Under the pieces are notes generated by a model. The model saw nothing but the letters and a program-made list of their open reading frames with translations. It searched no databases and was not told where the DNA came from. Below, piece by piece: positions 23,127 to 31,378 of a stretch of 32,388 nt of DNA. The DNA comes from an uncultured Clostridia bacterium (lineage in GTDB: Bacteria; Bacillota; Clostridia; Christensenellales; UBA1750), in contig CAJFMX010000027.1 of assembly GCA_904393115.1 (NCBI GenBank), positions 1 through 32,388 of the forward strand, in the 5' to 3' direction. Every line of letters begins with the position of its first letter. The stretch's first letter is position 1. Both the position numbers and the translations under genes were made by a program.

Positions 23127-24623
23127 ATGCGAGTTCTCACACCGGAGAGAATGCGGGAGATCGAGCGGCGCGCCATCGAGGGCTACGGCATCGACGGGCT
23201 GCTGCTCATGGAGCGCGCGGCGCTCGCGCTTGCGGAGGAGGTCCTCTCCTCCCGCGCGGGCGCGGGGCGGCCGCTCCGCGCGCTGCTCGTCTGCGGGTCC
23301 GGAAACAACGGCGGGGACGCCTACGCCTGCGCGCGCATGCTGCACTTAAAGGGCGCGCATGTCTGTCTGCTCCCCCTCTGCCCCGTGGAGAAGCTGCCGC
23401 CCGACGCGCGCAAGAACGCACAGATCTGCCAGGCGCTCGGGATTCCCGCGGTGGGGCTGGACGCGCTGGAGCGCGACTACGACGCGGTGGTGGACGGGGT
23501 GTTCGGGACGGGGCTCTCCCGCGCGCCGGCGGGCGCGTTTGCGCAGGCCATCGCGGGGATCAACCGCGCGGGCGCGCGCGGCGCGCGCATCGTGAGCGTG
23601 GACATCCCCTCCGGCATCGACGGCGCGACGGGCCAGCCCCTGGGCGAGGCGGTGCGGGCGGAGACGACCGTGACCTTCCAGTGGGCCAAGCGCGGCCACT
23701 TCCTCTACCCGGGGGCCTCGTGCGCCGGCCGCCTGGCCGTCGCGGACATCGGCATCCCGAACCCGGCGCAGGGGTTCCTGCCCGAGGATGCGGAGGTGCT
23801 GGACGCCGGGGGCGTGCGTGCGCTTCTCCCCCGCCGCGCGCGCGACGCGCACAAGAACGACTTCGGCCACGCGCTGCTCGTCGCGGGGAGCCGGGGCATG
23901 GCGGGCGCGGCGGTGCTGGCGGCCACGGCCTGCATGCGCGCGGGCGCGGGGCTGCTCACGGTGCTGGCGCCGGAGCGCTCGGTGCTGCCGCAGGTGCAAA
24001 GCGCGGTCCCGGTGGCCATGTGCCTGCCCCTTGCGGAGGCGGCGGACGGCGCGCTTGCGGACGATGCGGCGGCCCTGTCCGCTGCGCTGACGGGAAAGAG
24101 CGCCGTGGGCGTGGGGCCGGGACTCTCCCGCGCGCCGGGGCGGGCCGGGGCGGTTCGCGCCGCGCTCGCAAGCGGCCTTCCGGCCGTGGTGGACGCGGAC
24201 GGGCTCTACCACCTGGCCGGCGCGCAGGGCTGGCTCGCGCGCGGGGCGCAGACCGTGCTCACGCCGCACCCCGGGGAGATGGCGCGCCTGCTCGGCCGGC
24301 CCGTCGCGGACCCGGTGCGCGACGCGGCGGACTACGCGCGGGCGCACGGCTGCACGGTGCTGCTCAAGGGCGCGCTGACGGTCATCGCCGCGCCGGACGG
24401 GCGTCTGACGTTCAACTGCATCGGCACGAGCGGCATGGCGACCGCCGGCAGCGGCGACGCGCTGACGGGCATCGTGCTGGCGCTGCTGGCGCAGGGCATG
24501 GACGGCTACGACGCGGCGCGCGCGGCGGCCTATCTGCACGCGGAGGCCGGGCTGCGCGCGGAGGCGGCGTTCGGCGCGGCCTCCATGAACGCGCTGGACA
24601 TGGCGCGCAGCGTTCGGCTTTGA
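23127..24623 (+). CDS. nnr: Bifunctional NAD(P)H-hydrate epimerase / ADP-dependent dehydratase
   Basis: Repairs hydrated NAD(P)H. The 498-residue fusion has an N-terminal YjeF epimerase domain (about 1-215), with VCGSGNNGGDAYACAR and DGVFGTGLSR. A C-terminal ribokinase-like dehydratase domain (about 225-498) has LTPHPGEMARLL and the anion-hole loop NCIGTSGMATAGSGDALTG. AAGGAGG precedes the ATG. The gene is extremely GC-rich, with long GCG runs, and carries a 670-residue open frame in another phase that is only a by-product of composition. Confidence 0.95.
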   Translation: MRVLTPERMREIERRAIEGYGIDGLLLMERAALALAEEVLSSRAGAGRPLRALLVCGSGNNGGDAYACARMLHLKGAHVCLLPLCPVEKLPPDARKNAQICQALGIPAVGLDALERDYDAVVDGVFGTGLSRAPAGAFAQAIAGINRAGARGARIVSVDIPSGIDGATGQPLGEAVRAETTVTFQWAKRGHFLYPGASCAGRLAVADIGIPNPAQGFLPEDAEVLDAGGVRALLPRRARDAHKNDFGHALLVAGSRGMAGAAVLAATACMRAGAGLLTVLAPERSVLPQVQSAVPVAMCLPLAEAADGALADDAAALSAALTGKSAVGVGPGLSRAPGRAGAVRAALASGLPAVVDADGLYHLAGAQGWLARGAQTVLTPHPGEMARLLGRPVADPVRDAADYARAHGCTVLLKGALTVIAAPDGRLTFNCIGTSGMATAGSGDALTGIVLALLAQGMDGYDAARAAAYLHAEAGLRAEAAFGAASMNALDMARSVRL

Positions 24624-24649
24624 CGTTTTTCCGCTGCGGCGCATAGGAT
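24620..24649 (+). promoter_or_regulatory. Possible promoter of mazF
   Basis: TTGACG (24620-24625, overlapping the nnr stop), an 18-base spacer and TAGGAT (24644-24649). It is weak but fits the 75-base gap before mazF. Confidence 0.35.
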
Positions 24650-24698
24650 AGCTTGCGGGGACGCGACCCCATACTGCGCCCCCGATTGAGATGATGCA

Positions 24699-25052
24699 AT
24701 GCTACGCGGCGAGATCTACAGAGCGGCGCTGGACCCCGTGCTCGGCTCGGAACAGGGCGGCACGCGGCCGGTGGTCGTCGTGCAAAACAACGTCGGCAAC
24801 CGATATTCCCCCACGGTCATCGTTCTTGCGGTGACCTCGCGCATGAACAAAGCGCGCCTGCCCACGCACATCGAGGTGCCCAGCCCCATCGGCGGCCTGC
24901 CCCGGGACTCGGTGATCCTGGCCGAGCAGGTGCGGACCCTGGATAAGCAGCGCCTCACGGAGCGCCTTGGCGCATTGCCGGAGAGCGTCATGGCGCAGGT
25001 GGACCGCGCGCTGCTGATGAGCCTGGGCATCGGCGCGCGCACGGACTATTGA
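24699..25052 (+). CDS. mazF: MazF/PemK-family mRNA interferase without a visible antitoxin
   Basis: A 117-residue endoribonuclease of the Bacillus MazF (NdoA) type. It matches the family along its length: RGEIYRAALDPVLGSEQGG, RPVVVVQN and VTSRMNKARLPTH. The catalytic pair is Arg23 and Thr46, two positions earlier than Bacillus Arg25/Thr48. MazF normally cuts single-stranded RNA at a short sequence and is neutralised by a MazE-type antitoxin encoded just upstream. Here only 75 bases separate it from nnr and no antitoxin frame fits there or just downstream. The ribosome site (GAGATGA) is weak, which may keep expression low. alr, usual in this neighbourhood, is also missing. Confidence 0.93.
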   Translation: MLRGEIYRAALDPVLGSEQGGTRPVVVVQNNVGNRYSPTVIVLAVTSRMNKARLPTHIEVPSPIGGLPRDSVILAEQVRTLDKQRLTERLGALPESVMAQVDRALLMSLGIGARTDY

Positions 25053-25070
25053 CGCAAAGGAGGGCTAGAT

Positions 25071-25940
25071 TTGAAAAGATGGAACTGGAGAGCGTTTGAC
25101 TGGAAGCAGGAACTCCGCCTGGACGCGTGGATGGTGGCGGGCCTTCTGCTGATGACGGTGGCGTACAACTACTTCTTCGTGCCCAACCAGATCGCCCCGG
25201 GCGGCGTGACGGGCCTGGCCACCATCCTCTACCACCTGTGGGGCCTGCCGGTGGGCCTGATGTCCGCCGTGATCAACGTTCCCCTGTTCCTCCTTTCCTG
25301 GAAGCAGATGGGGCGCACGTTCGCCGCGCGCTCGCTGGTCGCGATGATGCTGCTCTCCCTGTTTCTGGACGCCTTCCCCATGTTCGCCATCACCGAGGAC
25401 CTGCTGCTGGCGACGATCCTGGGCGGCGGAATCCTGGGCGTGGGCCTTGCGCTGGTGCTCATGGGCAACGCCACGACCGGCGGCACGGACCTGGCCTCGG
25501 CCATGATCCAGCGCCTTCTGCCGCACGTGAGCTTTGGCATGATCCTGCTCATCATCGAGATCCTGATCGTCTCCTTCTCCGGGCTGGTCTTCGGCGTGCA
25601 CCTGGCGCTGTACGCGGCGGTGTCGCTCTTCCTCACCTCGCGCATCGTGGACATGCTCCAGGAGGGCGTGGCCTCCTCGCGCCTGTTCTTCATCATCAGC
25701 CCGCGCGCGGAGAAAATCGCGCAGCGCATCCTGACGGAGCTGGAGCGCGGCGTCACGGAGCTTGCCGGCCGCGGCGTCTACTCCGGCGCGCAGACGAACG
25801 TGCTCTTTTCGGTCGTGGCCAAGCAGGAGGTCCACGCCGTCAAGCAGATCATCCACGACGAGGACCCAAACGCCTTTGTGGTGCTCACCGTCGCAAACGA
25901 GACCATGGGCGAGGGCTTCTCCCGCCTGCTGCCCAAGTGA
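25071..25940 (+). CDS. YitT family membrane protein (DUF161 plus DUF2179)
   Basis: A 289-residue protein with five to six membrane helices (about residues 18-205). The family signatures are VPNQIAPGGVTGLATIL and GNATTGGTDLASAM. A cytoplasmic DUF2179 domain (about 215-285) ends with AFVVLTVANETMGEGF. Function is not established; transport or sensing is usually suggested. The start is TTG at 25071, behind an excellent AAAGGAGGG site, and no ATG fits better. It closes the recX-to-yitT run and is followed by a terminator. Confidence 0.92.
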   Translation: MKRWNWRAFDWKQELRLDAWMVAGLLLMTVAYNYFFVPNQIAPGGVTGLATILYHLWGLPVGLMSAVINVPLFLLSWKQMGRTFAARSLVAMMLLSLFLDAFPMFAITEDLLLATILGGGILGVGLALVLMGNATTGGTDLASAMIQRLLPHVSFGMILLIIEILIVSFSGLVFGVHLALYAAVSLFLTSRIVDMLQEGVASSRLFFIISPRAEKIAQRILTELERGVTELAGRGVYSGAQTNVLFSVVAKQEVHAVKQIIHDEDPNAFVVLTVANETMGEGFSRLLPK

Positions 25941-25955
25941 GACGGCCAAAGAGAA

Positions 25956-25996
25956 AGCGGCGCGGAAGGAAATGCCTTCCGAGCCGCTCCTTTTTT
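25956..25996 (+). terminator. Terminator of the recX-yitT gene run
   Basis: A 14-bp stem with one mismatch (25956-25969 with 25975-25988), a 5-base loop and TTTTTT at 25991-25996. Confidence 0.88.
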
Positions 25997-25999
25997 GCC

Positions 26000-27067
26000 T
26001 TAGATGATTTCCAGCTCGTCCTGACCCGGCAGGGGCGTTAGGTTCGCCGCCGGCTTGTCCAGGTAGAAGTAGGCCACGGCGGAGATGTCGTCCTGCAGGG
26101 GCAGGTAGCGGCCGCCGCTGCGCCAGCCCAGGGCCTGAATCGTCACGCGGATGTCCTGGGAGAAGGCGATGGGGTCCGGGATGTGCCAGCGGTAGAGGCC
26201 AAAGCGCGTCTGCGAGCGGTAGACGCCGTCCGGGCGCAGGACCTGGCACAGGCCCGTATAGGGCGTGGTGAAGGTCTGGTACTCGTGCGTCTTCTGGTTC
26301 TCAAAGTTGTAGGAGCCGCAGAAGTAGTCCTCCGTGCCGGTGCCGCAGATGGTGGGGAATTCCTCGTCCCCGTCGAGGAAGAACTTGATCTCGCCCTCGC
26401 CCCACCAGCCGCTGTTGTGGACGCCCCAGGCCATGTAGGTGCCGGCGTACAGGCCGCGGCCCTGGATCTTGTCCAAGATCGGGAACTCCTGCTTATAGGG
26501 CAGGGGGTTGGCGCGGTGGAACTGCGCGTGGAAGTAGGCGTGGTCCTCCTCCACGGGCTCGAGGGTATAGGTGATCTGGTAGTAGACGGTGCAGCGCTCC
26601 GCGCCGCGGTTCTCCAGCGTGACGCGGGCGCGGCGGCGGAAGGGCATCTCCCAATAGGAGTTGAAGGCGGAGCCGGGGTTTACGCACACCGCGAGCGACG
26701 AAACCTGCGCATACTCGCCCCAGCCGCAGGCGAAGAAGTCGCCCAGGGGGCACTCCACGGCCGGCACGTCGCTGTCGTCCCAGTAGAAGCGCAGGATCTG
26801 GCTGCGCCAGGCGCCCGTGGGCGTGAGCCAGATGTGGCGGATGACGCCGCTGCCCTGGATGTCGGCCAGGGTCAGCGTCTCCCCCGCCTCCAGGTGCAGA
26901 TAGGGGTTGACCTTCCAGCCGGCGCCCAGATCCCGCGCCGCGTTGCGGGCCGTGCCCGCCTCCAGGGGCGTGCGCGCGCCGCCGGCTCTTTCGCCGGTAC
27001 GGTTTTCGGGGCTGATGGAGCGCGTTTCAAACTGCGGCAGGCGCGAAAGGCTTTTGAGGTCGAACAT
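26000..27067 (-). CDS. Glycoside hydrolase family 172 (DUF2961) protein
   Basis: A 355-residue DUF2961/GH172 protein. The family forms jelly-roll trimers or hexamers. Members described so far act on difructose dianhydride I (alpha-D-fructofuranosidase) or on D-arabinofuranosyl linkages. Markers are DIQGSGVIRHIWLTP (69-83), GWWGEGEIKFF (220-230) and CGTGTEDYF (241-249), with acidic residues that probably include the catalytic glutamates. No signal peptide is present, so it is cytoplasmic. ATG 27067 follows AAGGAGGG; the frame to 27220 is not coding. It is divergent from fucI with separate promoters. The real sugar is unknown. Confidence 0.9.
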   Translation of the reverse strand: MFDLKSLSRLPQFETRSISPENRTGERAGGARTPLEAGTARNAARDLGAGWKVNPYLHLEAGETLTLADIQGSGVIRHIWLTPTGAWRSQILRFYWDDSDVPAVECPLGDFFACGWGEYAQVSSLAVCVNPGSAFNSYWEMPFRRRARVTLENRGAERCTVYYQITYTLEPVEEDHAYFHAQFHRANPLPYKQEFPILDKIQGRGLYAGTYMAWGVHNSGWWGEGEIKFFLDGDEEFPTICGTGTEDYFCGSYNFENQKTHEYQTFTTPYTGLCQVLRPDGVYRSQTRFGLYRWHIPDPIAFSQDIRVTIQALGWRSGGRYLPLQDDISAVAYFYLDKPAANLTPLPGQDELEII

Positions 27068-27116
27068 GGTTTTCCCTCCTTGGAAGAGAATGGAGTTTTT
27101 TGCGGGAACTGCCTTC

Positions 27117-27145
27117 ATGGTACTGCGCCGGGCCGCGCCTGTCAA
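27117..27145 (-). promoter_or_regulatory. Promoter of the GH172 gene
   Basis: TTGACA (27140-27145), a 17-base GC-rich spacer and TACCAT (27117-27122). Confidence 0.7.
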
Positions 27146-27185
27146 CGCCTGCGCAAACTTTTTCTTTTGGGGCGGCGCTGGGCGC

Positions 27186-27214
27186 TTGACTTTTTTCGGC
27201 GTTTCCCCTACGAT
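27186..27214 (+). promoter_or_regulatory. fucI promoter
   Basis: TTGACT (27186-27191), a 17-base spacer and TACGAT (27209-27214). It lies back to back with the GH172 promoter, with 40 bases between the two -35 boxes. Confidence 0.7.
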
Positions 27215-27270
27215 AGACATAACCTAGGACTTACCGAAAATTTACACAGATGTACATAGGAGGGACGACA

Positions 27271-29082
27271 ATGCAGGCATTTCACAGAAACGATCCGGCG
27301 TTTCAGCTGCGCGGCGATCTGCCCAAGGTGGGCATCCGCCCGGCGATCGACGGCCGGCGCAAGGGCATCCGCGAGGGGCTGGAGGCCCAGACCATGGGCA
27401 TGGCCAAGGCCGTGGCCGCGCTGATCGAATCCGAGCTCAAGCACCCGTGCGGTCTGCCGGTGGAGTGCGTGATCGCGGATACGACCATCGGCGGCGTTGC
27501 GGAGGCTGCGGAGTGCGAGGCGAAGTTTTCGCGGGAAAACGTGGGGCTCACCGTGACGGTTACGCCCTGCTGGTGCTACGGCTCGGAGACGCTGGACATG
27601 GATCCCCTGCGCCCGAAGGCGATCTGGGGCTTCAACGGCACGGAGCGGCCGGGCGCGGTGTACCTGGCCTCGGCCCTGGCCGGGCACAACCAGAAGGGGC
27701 TCCCCGCCTTCTCCCTCTACAGCCATGACGTGCAGGACGCGGGCGACGGCTCCATCCCCGAGGACGTGCAGGAGAAGCTGCTGCGCTTTGTGCGGGCGGG
27801 CCTTGCGGTGGCGACGATGCGCGGCAAGAGCTACCTCGGCATGGGCGGCATGTCCATGGGCATCGCGGGCTCCATCATGAACGCGCCCTTCCTGGAAAAG
27901 TACCTCGGCATGCGCATGGAGCAGGTGGACATGGTCGAGTTCGTCCGCCGCTGGGAGGAAGGCATCTACGACCACGAGGAGTTCGAGCTGGCCAAGTCCT
28001 GGGTGGACGAATACATCCGCATCGGCTGGGACAAGAACCCCGAGGAGGTCCGCCACAGCCCGGAAAAGCAGCGCGAGGTGCTGGAGACCTGCATCCTGAT
28101 GACCATGATCGCCCGGGACCTGATGATCGGCAACGAGAAGCTGGCCGCCATGGGCTATGTCGAGGAGAGCTGCGGGCACAACGCCATCGCCGCGGGCTTC
28201 CAGGGCCAGCGCCAGTGGACCGACCACTTCCCCAACGGGGACATGATGGAGGCGCTGCTCAACTCCTCCTTTGACTGGAACGGCATCCGCGAGCCCATGA
28301 TCGTGGCCACGGAGAACGACCACCTCAACGGCCTGGCCATGCTCTTTGGCAAGCTGCTCACGGGCCGGGCGCAGGGCTTTGCGGACGTGCGCACCTACTG
28401 GAGCCCCGCCTCCATCGAGCGCGTATCCGGCTGGAAGCCCGAGGGCTACGCGGCAAACGGCATGATCCACCTGATCAACTCCGGCTCCGTGACGCTGGAG
28501 GCCACCGGCGCCTGCCAGGTCGACGGCCAGCCCGCCATCAAGCCCTGGTGGACGATCACCCCAGAGGAGGCCAAGGCCTGCCTGGACGAGACGCAGTTCT
28601 GCTATGGCGACCTGTTCTACTTCCGCGGGGGCGGATACTCGGCGCACCTGGTCAGCCGCGGCGGCATGCCCGTGACCCTCAGCCGCCTGAACCTGGTGGA
28701 CGGCCTGGGCCCGGTGCTCCAGATCGCCGAGGGCTGGACCTGCGACGTGCCCAAAGAGGCGCACGACATCCTCGACAAGCGGACCGACCCGACCTGGCCG
28801 ACGACCTGGTTCGCCCCGCGCCTCACGGGCGAGGGCGCATTCACGGACGTCTACTCCGTCATGGCGCACTGGGGCGCGAACCACGGCGCCTTCAGCTACG
28901 GCCACATCGGCGCGGACCTGATCACCCTGGCCTCGATGCTGCGCATCCCGGTGTGCATGCACAACGTGCCCAGGGAGAAGATCTACCGCCCGAGCATGTG
29001 GGACGCCTTCGGGACGATGGACCTCGAGGGTGCGGATTTCCGCGCCTGCGCGGCGCTGGGCCCGATCTACGGCCGCGCATAA
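27271..29082 (+). CDS. fucI: L-fucose isomerase
   Basis: Converts L-fucose to L-fuculose (and often D-arabinose to D-ribulose) with a manganese ion. The 603-residue length compares with 591 in E. coli. Catalytic and metal residues Glu348 (ATENDHLNG), Asp372 ([10 protein letters not shown]) and His538 (WGANHGAFS) keep the E. coli Glu337/Asp361/His528 spacing. ATG 27271 has AGGAGGG before it, better than ATG 27250. Fuculose kinase, fuculose-phosphate aldolase and a transporter are absent here. The iron alcohol dehydrogenase at 13878-15050 could handle the lactaldehyde product (inference). The divergent GH172 gene may supply a sugar; D-arabinose would link the two, since FucI can isomerise it. 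Confidence 0.95.
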   Translation: MQAFHRNDPAFQLRGDLPKVGIRPAIDGRRKGIREGLEAQTMGMAKAVAALIESELKHPCGLPVECVIADTTIGGVAEAAECEAKFSRENVGLTVTVTPCWCYGSETLDMDPLRPKAIWGFNGTERPGAVYLASALAGHNQKGLPAFSLYSHDVQDAGDGSIPEDVQEKLLRFVRAGLAVATMRGKSYLGMGGMSMGIAGSIMNAPFLEKYLGMRMEQVDMVEFVRRWEEGIYDHEEFELAKSWVDEYIRIGWDKNPEEVRHSPEKQREVLETCILMTMIARDLMIGNEKLAAMGYVEESCGHNAIAAGFQGQRQWTDHFPNGDMMEALLNSSFDWNGIREPMIVATENDHLNGLAMLFGKLLTGRAQGFADVRTYWSPASIERVSGWKPEGYAANGMIHLINSGSVTLEATGACQVDGQPAIKPWWTITPEEAKACLDETQFCYGDLFYFRGGGYSAHLVSRGGMPVTLSRLNLVDGLGPVLQIAEGWTCDVPKEAHDILDKRTDPTWPTTWFAPRLTGEGAFTDVYSVMAHWGANHGAFSYGHIGADLITLASMLRIPVCMHNVPREKIYRPSMWDAFGTMDLEGADFRACAALGPIYGRA

Positions 29083-29110
29083 GGCGCGCTCTCTACCCCA
29101 AAAACGCAAG

Positions 29111-29152
29111 GAAGCCGCATCCTCCAAAGACGGAGGGTGCGGCTTCTTTTTT
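29111..29152 (+). terminator. fucI terminator
   Basis: A 15-bp stem with one T-G pair (29111-29125 with 29132-29146), a 6-base loop and TTTTTT. Confidence 0.9.
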
Positions 29153-29153
29153 C

Positions 29154-29555
29154 TCAAGCACGCTCGTTCAGGGCGAGCAGGCGGCCCGATTCGTCGAAGG
29201 AGAAGTCGCAGACGGGCAGGGGCGCGCTCTCTCCCCGCTCCCCCTGCGCGTCGAGCAGCGCCGCGGGCTCGTCATAGGCCTGCATCGTCCCGTCCGCAGC
29301 GCGCAGGGTCGCGGTGAAGCCGTCGGCCAGGGCAAAGGCGTAGGAGATCTCCTTGCTGTAGGTATAGCTCGTCCCGTCCGCGGCGAACGCGGCGGCGCTG
29401 ACGGTCGCGACCACGTCCTGCCCGCGCGCCTGCACATCGAGCAGCACCAGCGCGTCGGCGTCCTCGGGCAGGTCGGCCGGCCCTTGCAGGGGTGCGGCGC
29501 ACCCTGCGCACAGAAGCAGAAGCGCGGCGAGCAGGCAAAGGCAGATTCGCTGCAT
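29154..29555 (-). CDS. Small putative lipoprotein of unknown function
   Basis: A 133-residue protein with a lipoprotein signal: Arg3, a hydrophobic run to residue 15, and lipobox CAGC, with Cys19 as the lipidated residue. The mature part (about 114 residues) looks beta-rich, with no recognised domain or catalytic motif. AAGGAGGAAG precedes the ATG. It starts only about 17 bases beyond the terminator of the RspA-like gene and has no room for a full promoter, so it probably relies on read-through. It converges on fucI. Confidence 0.7.
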   Translation of the reverse strand: MQRICLCLLAALLLLCAGCAAPLQGPADLPEDADALVLLDVQARGQDVVATVSAAAFAADGTSYTYSKEISYAFALADGFTATLRAADGTMQAYDEPAALLDAQGERGESAPLPVCDFSFDESGRLLALNERA

Positions 29556-29571
29556 GGTTCTTCCTCCTTCT

Positions 29572-29605
29572 AAAAAAGCCAGCCCGGCAAGGGATTGCCG
29601 GGCTG
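29572..29605 (-). terminator. Terminator after the RspA-like gene
   Basis: A perfect 11-bp stem (29580-29590 with 29595-29605) with a 4-base loop, followed on the minus strand by GCTTTTTT. Confidence 0.88.
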
Positions 29606-29618
29606 CCGCTCAGATGTC

Positions 29619-30827
29619 TTAGGGGCGATTGAGGGTGCCGTCGGGGCGGCGGCAGTTGGTCCAGGTGGGCAGCTTCTCGGAGCAGGGGAACTTCTTGGCG
29701 AGCTCCTCGTCGATGTCGATGCCCAGGCCGGGCTTGTCGTTGGGGTAGACATAACCCTTCTTGAGCTCAGGGCAGCCGGGGAAGACGTCCAGGGACGCCT
29801 GCTTGAAGCCCGCCCACTCCTGGATGCCGAAGTTCCAGCTGGAGACGTCCAGATGGATGTCCGCAGCGTGGCCGACGGGGGAGGTGTCTCCCGGGCCGTG
29901 CCAGGCCGTGCGCACGGAGAAGGCCTCGCAGAAGTTGGCCAGCTTCTTGGCGGGGGTGATACCGCCGATCTGGCTGACGTGGCAGCGGATAAAGTCGATG
30001 AGCTTGTTCGCGATCAGCGGCGTGAACTCGCGCGGGTTGTTGAACAGCTCGCCCATGGCGATGGGGGTGTGCGTCTGCTTGCGCATGATCTCGAACCACT
30101 CGACCTGCTCGGGCGCGAGGGAATCCTCGTAGAAGAACAGGCGGTAGGGCTCCAGCTCCTTGGCCAGGCGCACGGCCTCGATGGGATCGAGGTGCTCGTG
30201 GACGTCGTGGCAGAGCTCAACGTTGAAGCCAAAGCGGTTGCGGATGTAGTCAAAGAGCTTGGTCACCGAGAGCTGATAGCCCAGCGGATCGTAGTACGCG
30301 CCCTCGCACGCGCCCTCGGGACGCATGGACTCCAGCGCCTGCTGGTAGGCGTTTCCGCCGTAGCCGCCGTGCTGGATGCGCACGACCTGCACGCCGTCCT
30401 CGAGGAAGGCCTGCACGCGGTCGCCGACCTCCTCCAGGGTGCGGCCGTCGGCATGGCGGTAGACGCGGGCCGCCTCGCGGACCTTGCCGCCGAGCAGGTC
30501 GTACACGGGCATGCCGGCCATCTTGCCCTTGATGTCCCAGAGGGCCTCGTCCACGCCGGAGATGGCGTTGTTGAGCACGGGGCCGTTGCGCCAATAGGCG
30601 CTGACCATGCTCATCTGCCAGATGTCCTCGATGCGGGTGACGTCCTTGCCGACGAGCAGGGGCTTCATGTAATTCGTCACCGCATGGGCAACGGTCATCC
30701 ACCTCTGGGTGTAGGTGGCGCAGCCGATGCCGTACAGGCCGGGCTCCGAGGTGACCACCTTGACGATAACGAGGGGAATCCCTTCCGGTGCGGTGCAAAT
30801 CGGGTAAATGTCCTTGATCGTTACCAT
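29619..30827 (-). CDS. Enolase-superfamily sugar-acid dehydratase (RspA / D-mannonate dehydratase type)
   Basis: A 402-residue enolase-superfamily enzyme of the ManD/RspA group, dehydrating D-mannonate and/or D-gluconate to 2-keto-3-deoxygluconate. Metal ligands Asp208, Glu234 and Glu260, with the group-specific His210 two residues after the first ligand, match the ManD pattern (Asp210/His212/Glu236/Glu262). His310 in WHGPGD matches the catalytic His. Members range from efficient mannonate dehydratases to near-inactive RspA-like ones, and sequence alone does not settle which this is. ATG 30827 follows AAGGAGG; the frame to 30908 is leader. A palindrome lies upstream of its promoter. Confidence 0.9.
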   Translation of the reverse strand: MVTIKDIYPICTAPEGIPLVIVKVVTSEPGLYGIGCATYTQRWMTVAHAVTNYMKPLLVGKDVTRIEDIWQMSMVSAYWRNGPVLNNAISGVDEALWDIKGKMAGMPVYDLLGGKVREAARVYRHADGRTLEEVGDRVQAFLEDGVQVVRIQHGGYGGNAYQQALESMRPEGACEGAYYDPLGYQLSVTKLFDYIRNRFGFNVELCHDVHEHLDPIEAVRLAKELEPYRLFFYEDSLAPEQVEWFEIMRKQTHTPIAMGELFNNPREFTPLIANKLIDFIRCHVSQIGGITPAKKLANFCEAFSVRTAWHGPGDTSPVGHAADIHLDVSSWNFGIQEWAGFKQASLDVFPGCPELKKGYVYPNDKPGLGIDIDEELAKKFPCSEKLPTWTNCRRPDGTLNRP

Positions 30828-30873
30828 TGTTTTTCCTCCTTGCGGATGTGTTCTGTGTCCCCACCACAGATTC

Positions 30874-30902
30874 AGTATACACATCGATTTTACCATTTTC
30901 AA
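30874..30902 (-). promoter_or_regulatory. Promoter of the RspA-like gene
   Basis: TTGAAA (30897-30902), a 17-base spacer and TATACT (30874-30879) preceded by TGTG, in an AT-rich island. Confidence 0.78.
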
Positions 30903-30941
30903 TATCAATTTCCAATGCGGGGGGCGAAATTCTTTTTTGTT

Positions 30942-30958
30942 GTTTCATGATATGAAAC
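30942..30958. promoter_or_regulatory. 17-bp palindrome between divergent promoters
   Basis: GTTTCAT-GAT-ATGAAAC is a perfect 7-3-7 dyad, 39 bases upstream of the -35 of the RspA-like gene and just before the -35 of the 31021 gene. It is likely an operator. The TTTCA/TGAAA half-sites recall sugar-acid regulators of the KdgR type, but no regulator gene is in the window. Confidence 0.55.
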
Positions 30959-30962
30959 CCCC

Positions 30963-30991
30963 TTGCGCGCGGGGCGGCGATGCGGTATAGT
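30963..30991 (+). promoter_or_regulatory. Promoter of the 31021 small gene
   Basis: TTGCGC (30963-30968), a 17-base GC-rich spacer and TATAGT (30986-30991). Confidence 0.65.
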
Positions 30992-31020
30992 GAAAGCAAA
31001 TCGATCACAGGAGGACGCCA

Positions 31021-31323
31021 ATGGCACAACTCTGGGGCATTTTGCGCAGGAAGAACCGCATCTGGCGCGACGCCGTCGTCGAGGCGGAGGGCGACAGCGC
31101 TTCTGCGGCGCAGGAGGCGCTGAGCGACCTCTGCTACAAGCTGGACATCGCCCGGCCGATCTGGCTGGACAAGCACGAAAAGGAGGTCGCGCGCTTTGGC
31201 CGGACGGCCTTTACGCAGGAGCACTTCCTCGAACCGATCGCCTTTGACAAGTTCGAGATCGAGTTTCTGCGGCCGCACGGTCGGTCGACCGACCCGCGAA
31301 ACGACTTTGGCACGAACGCATAA
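31021..31323 (+). CDS. Conserved small protein of unknown function
   Basis: A 100-residue soluble protein, mixed helix and strand, with many charged and aromatic residues. Notable stretches are LWGILRRKNRIWRDAVVE at the start and TAFTQEHFLEPIAFDKFEIEF near the end. I recall similar short proteins in Lachnospiraceae and other Clostridia but know no function. The gene has an excellent AGGAGG site 6 bases before the ATG and its own promoter. The DUF378 and flavin reductase genes follow on the same strand with gaps of about 50 bases, so the three may be one transcript. Confidence 0.75.
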   Translation: MAQLWGILRRKNRIWRDAVVEAEGDSASAAQEALSDLCYKLDIARPIWLDKHEKEVARFGRTAFTQEHFLEPIAFDKFEIEFLRPHGRSTDPRNDFGTNA

Positions 31324-31378
31324 TTCGCGCCCCGATGCAGATGCTATTCCCGAAACCGTTTACGAGGAGGGAATTGGC

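Noticed and set aside
22749..24623. Tandem repeat or low-complexity region in nnr/acpS
   Set aside because: The GCG-rich runs are codon bias; the protein sequence is that of normal family members.
22634..24646. 670-residue plus-strand frame overlapping acpS and nnr
   Set aside because: It is an out-of-phase Gly/Arg/Ala-rich frame created by very high GC; acpS and nnr explain the sequence.
27208..29157. 649-residue minus-strand frame
   Set aside because: It is antisense to fucI, whose catalytic residues and length match the family.
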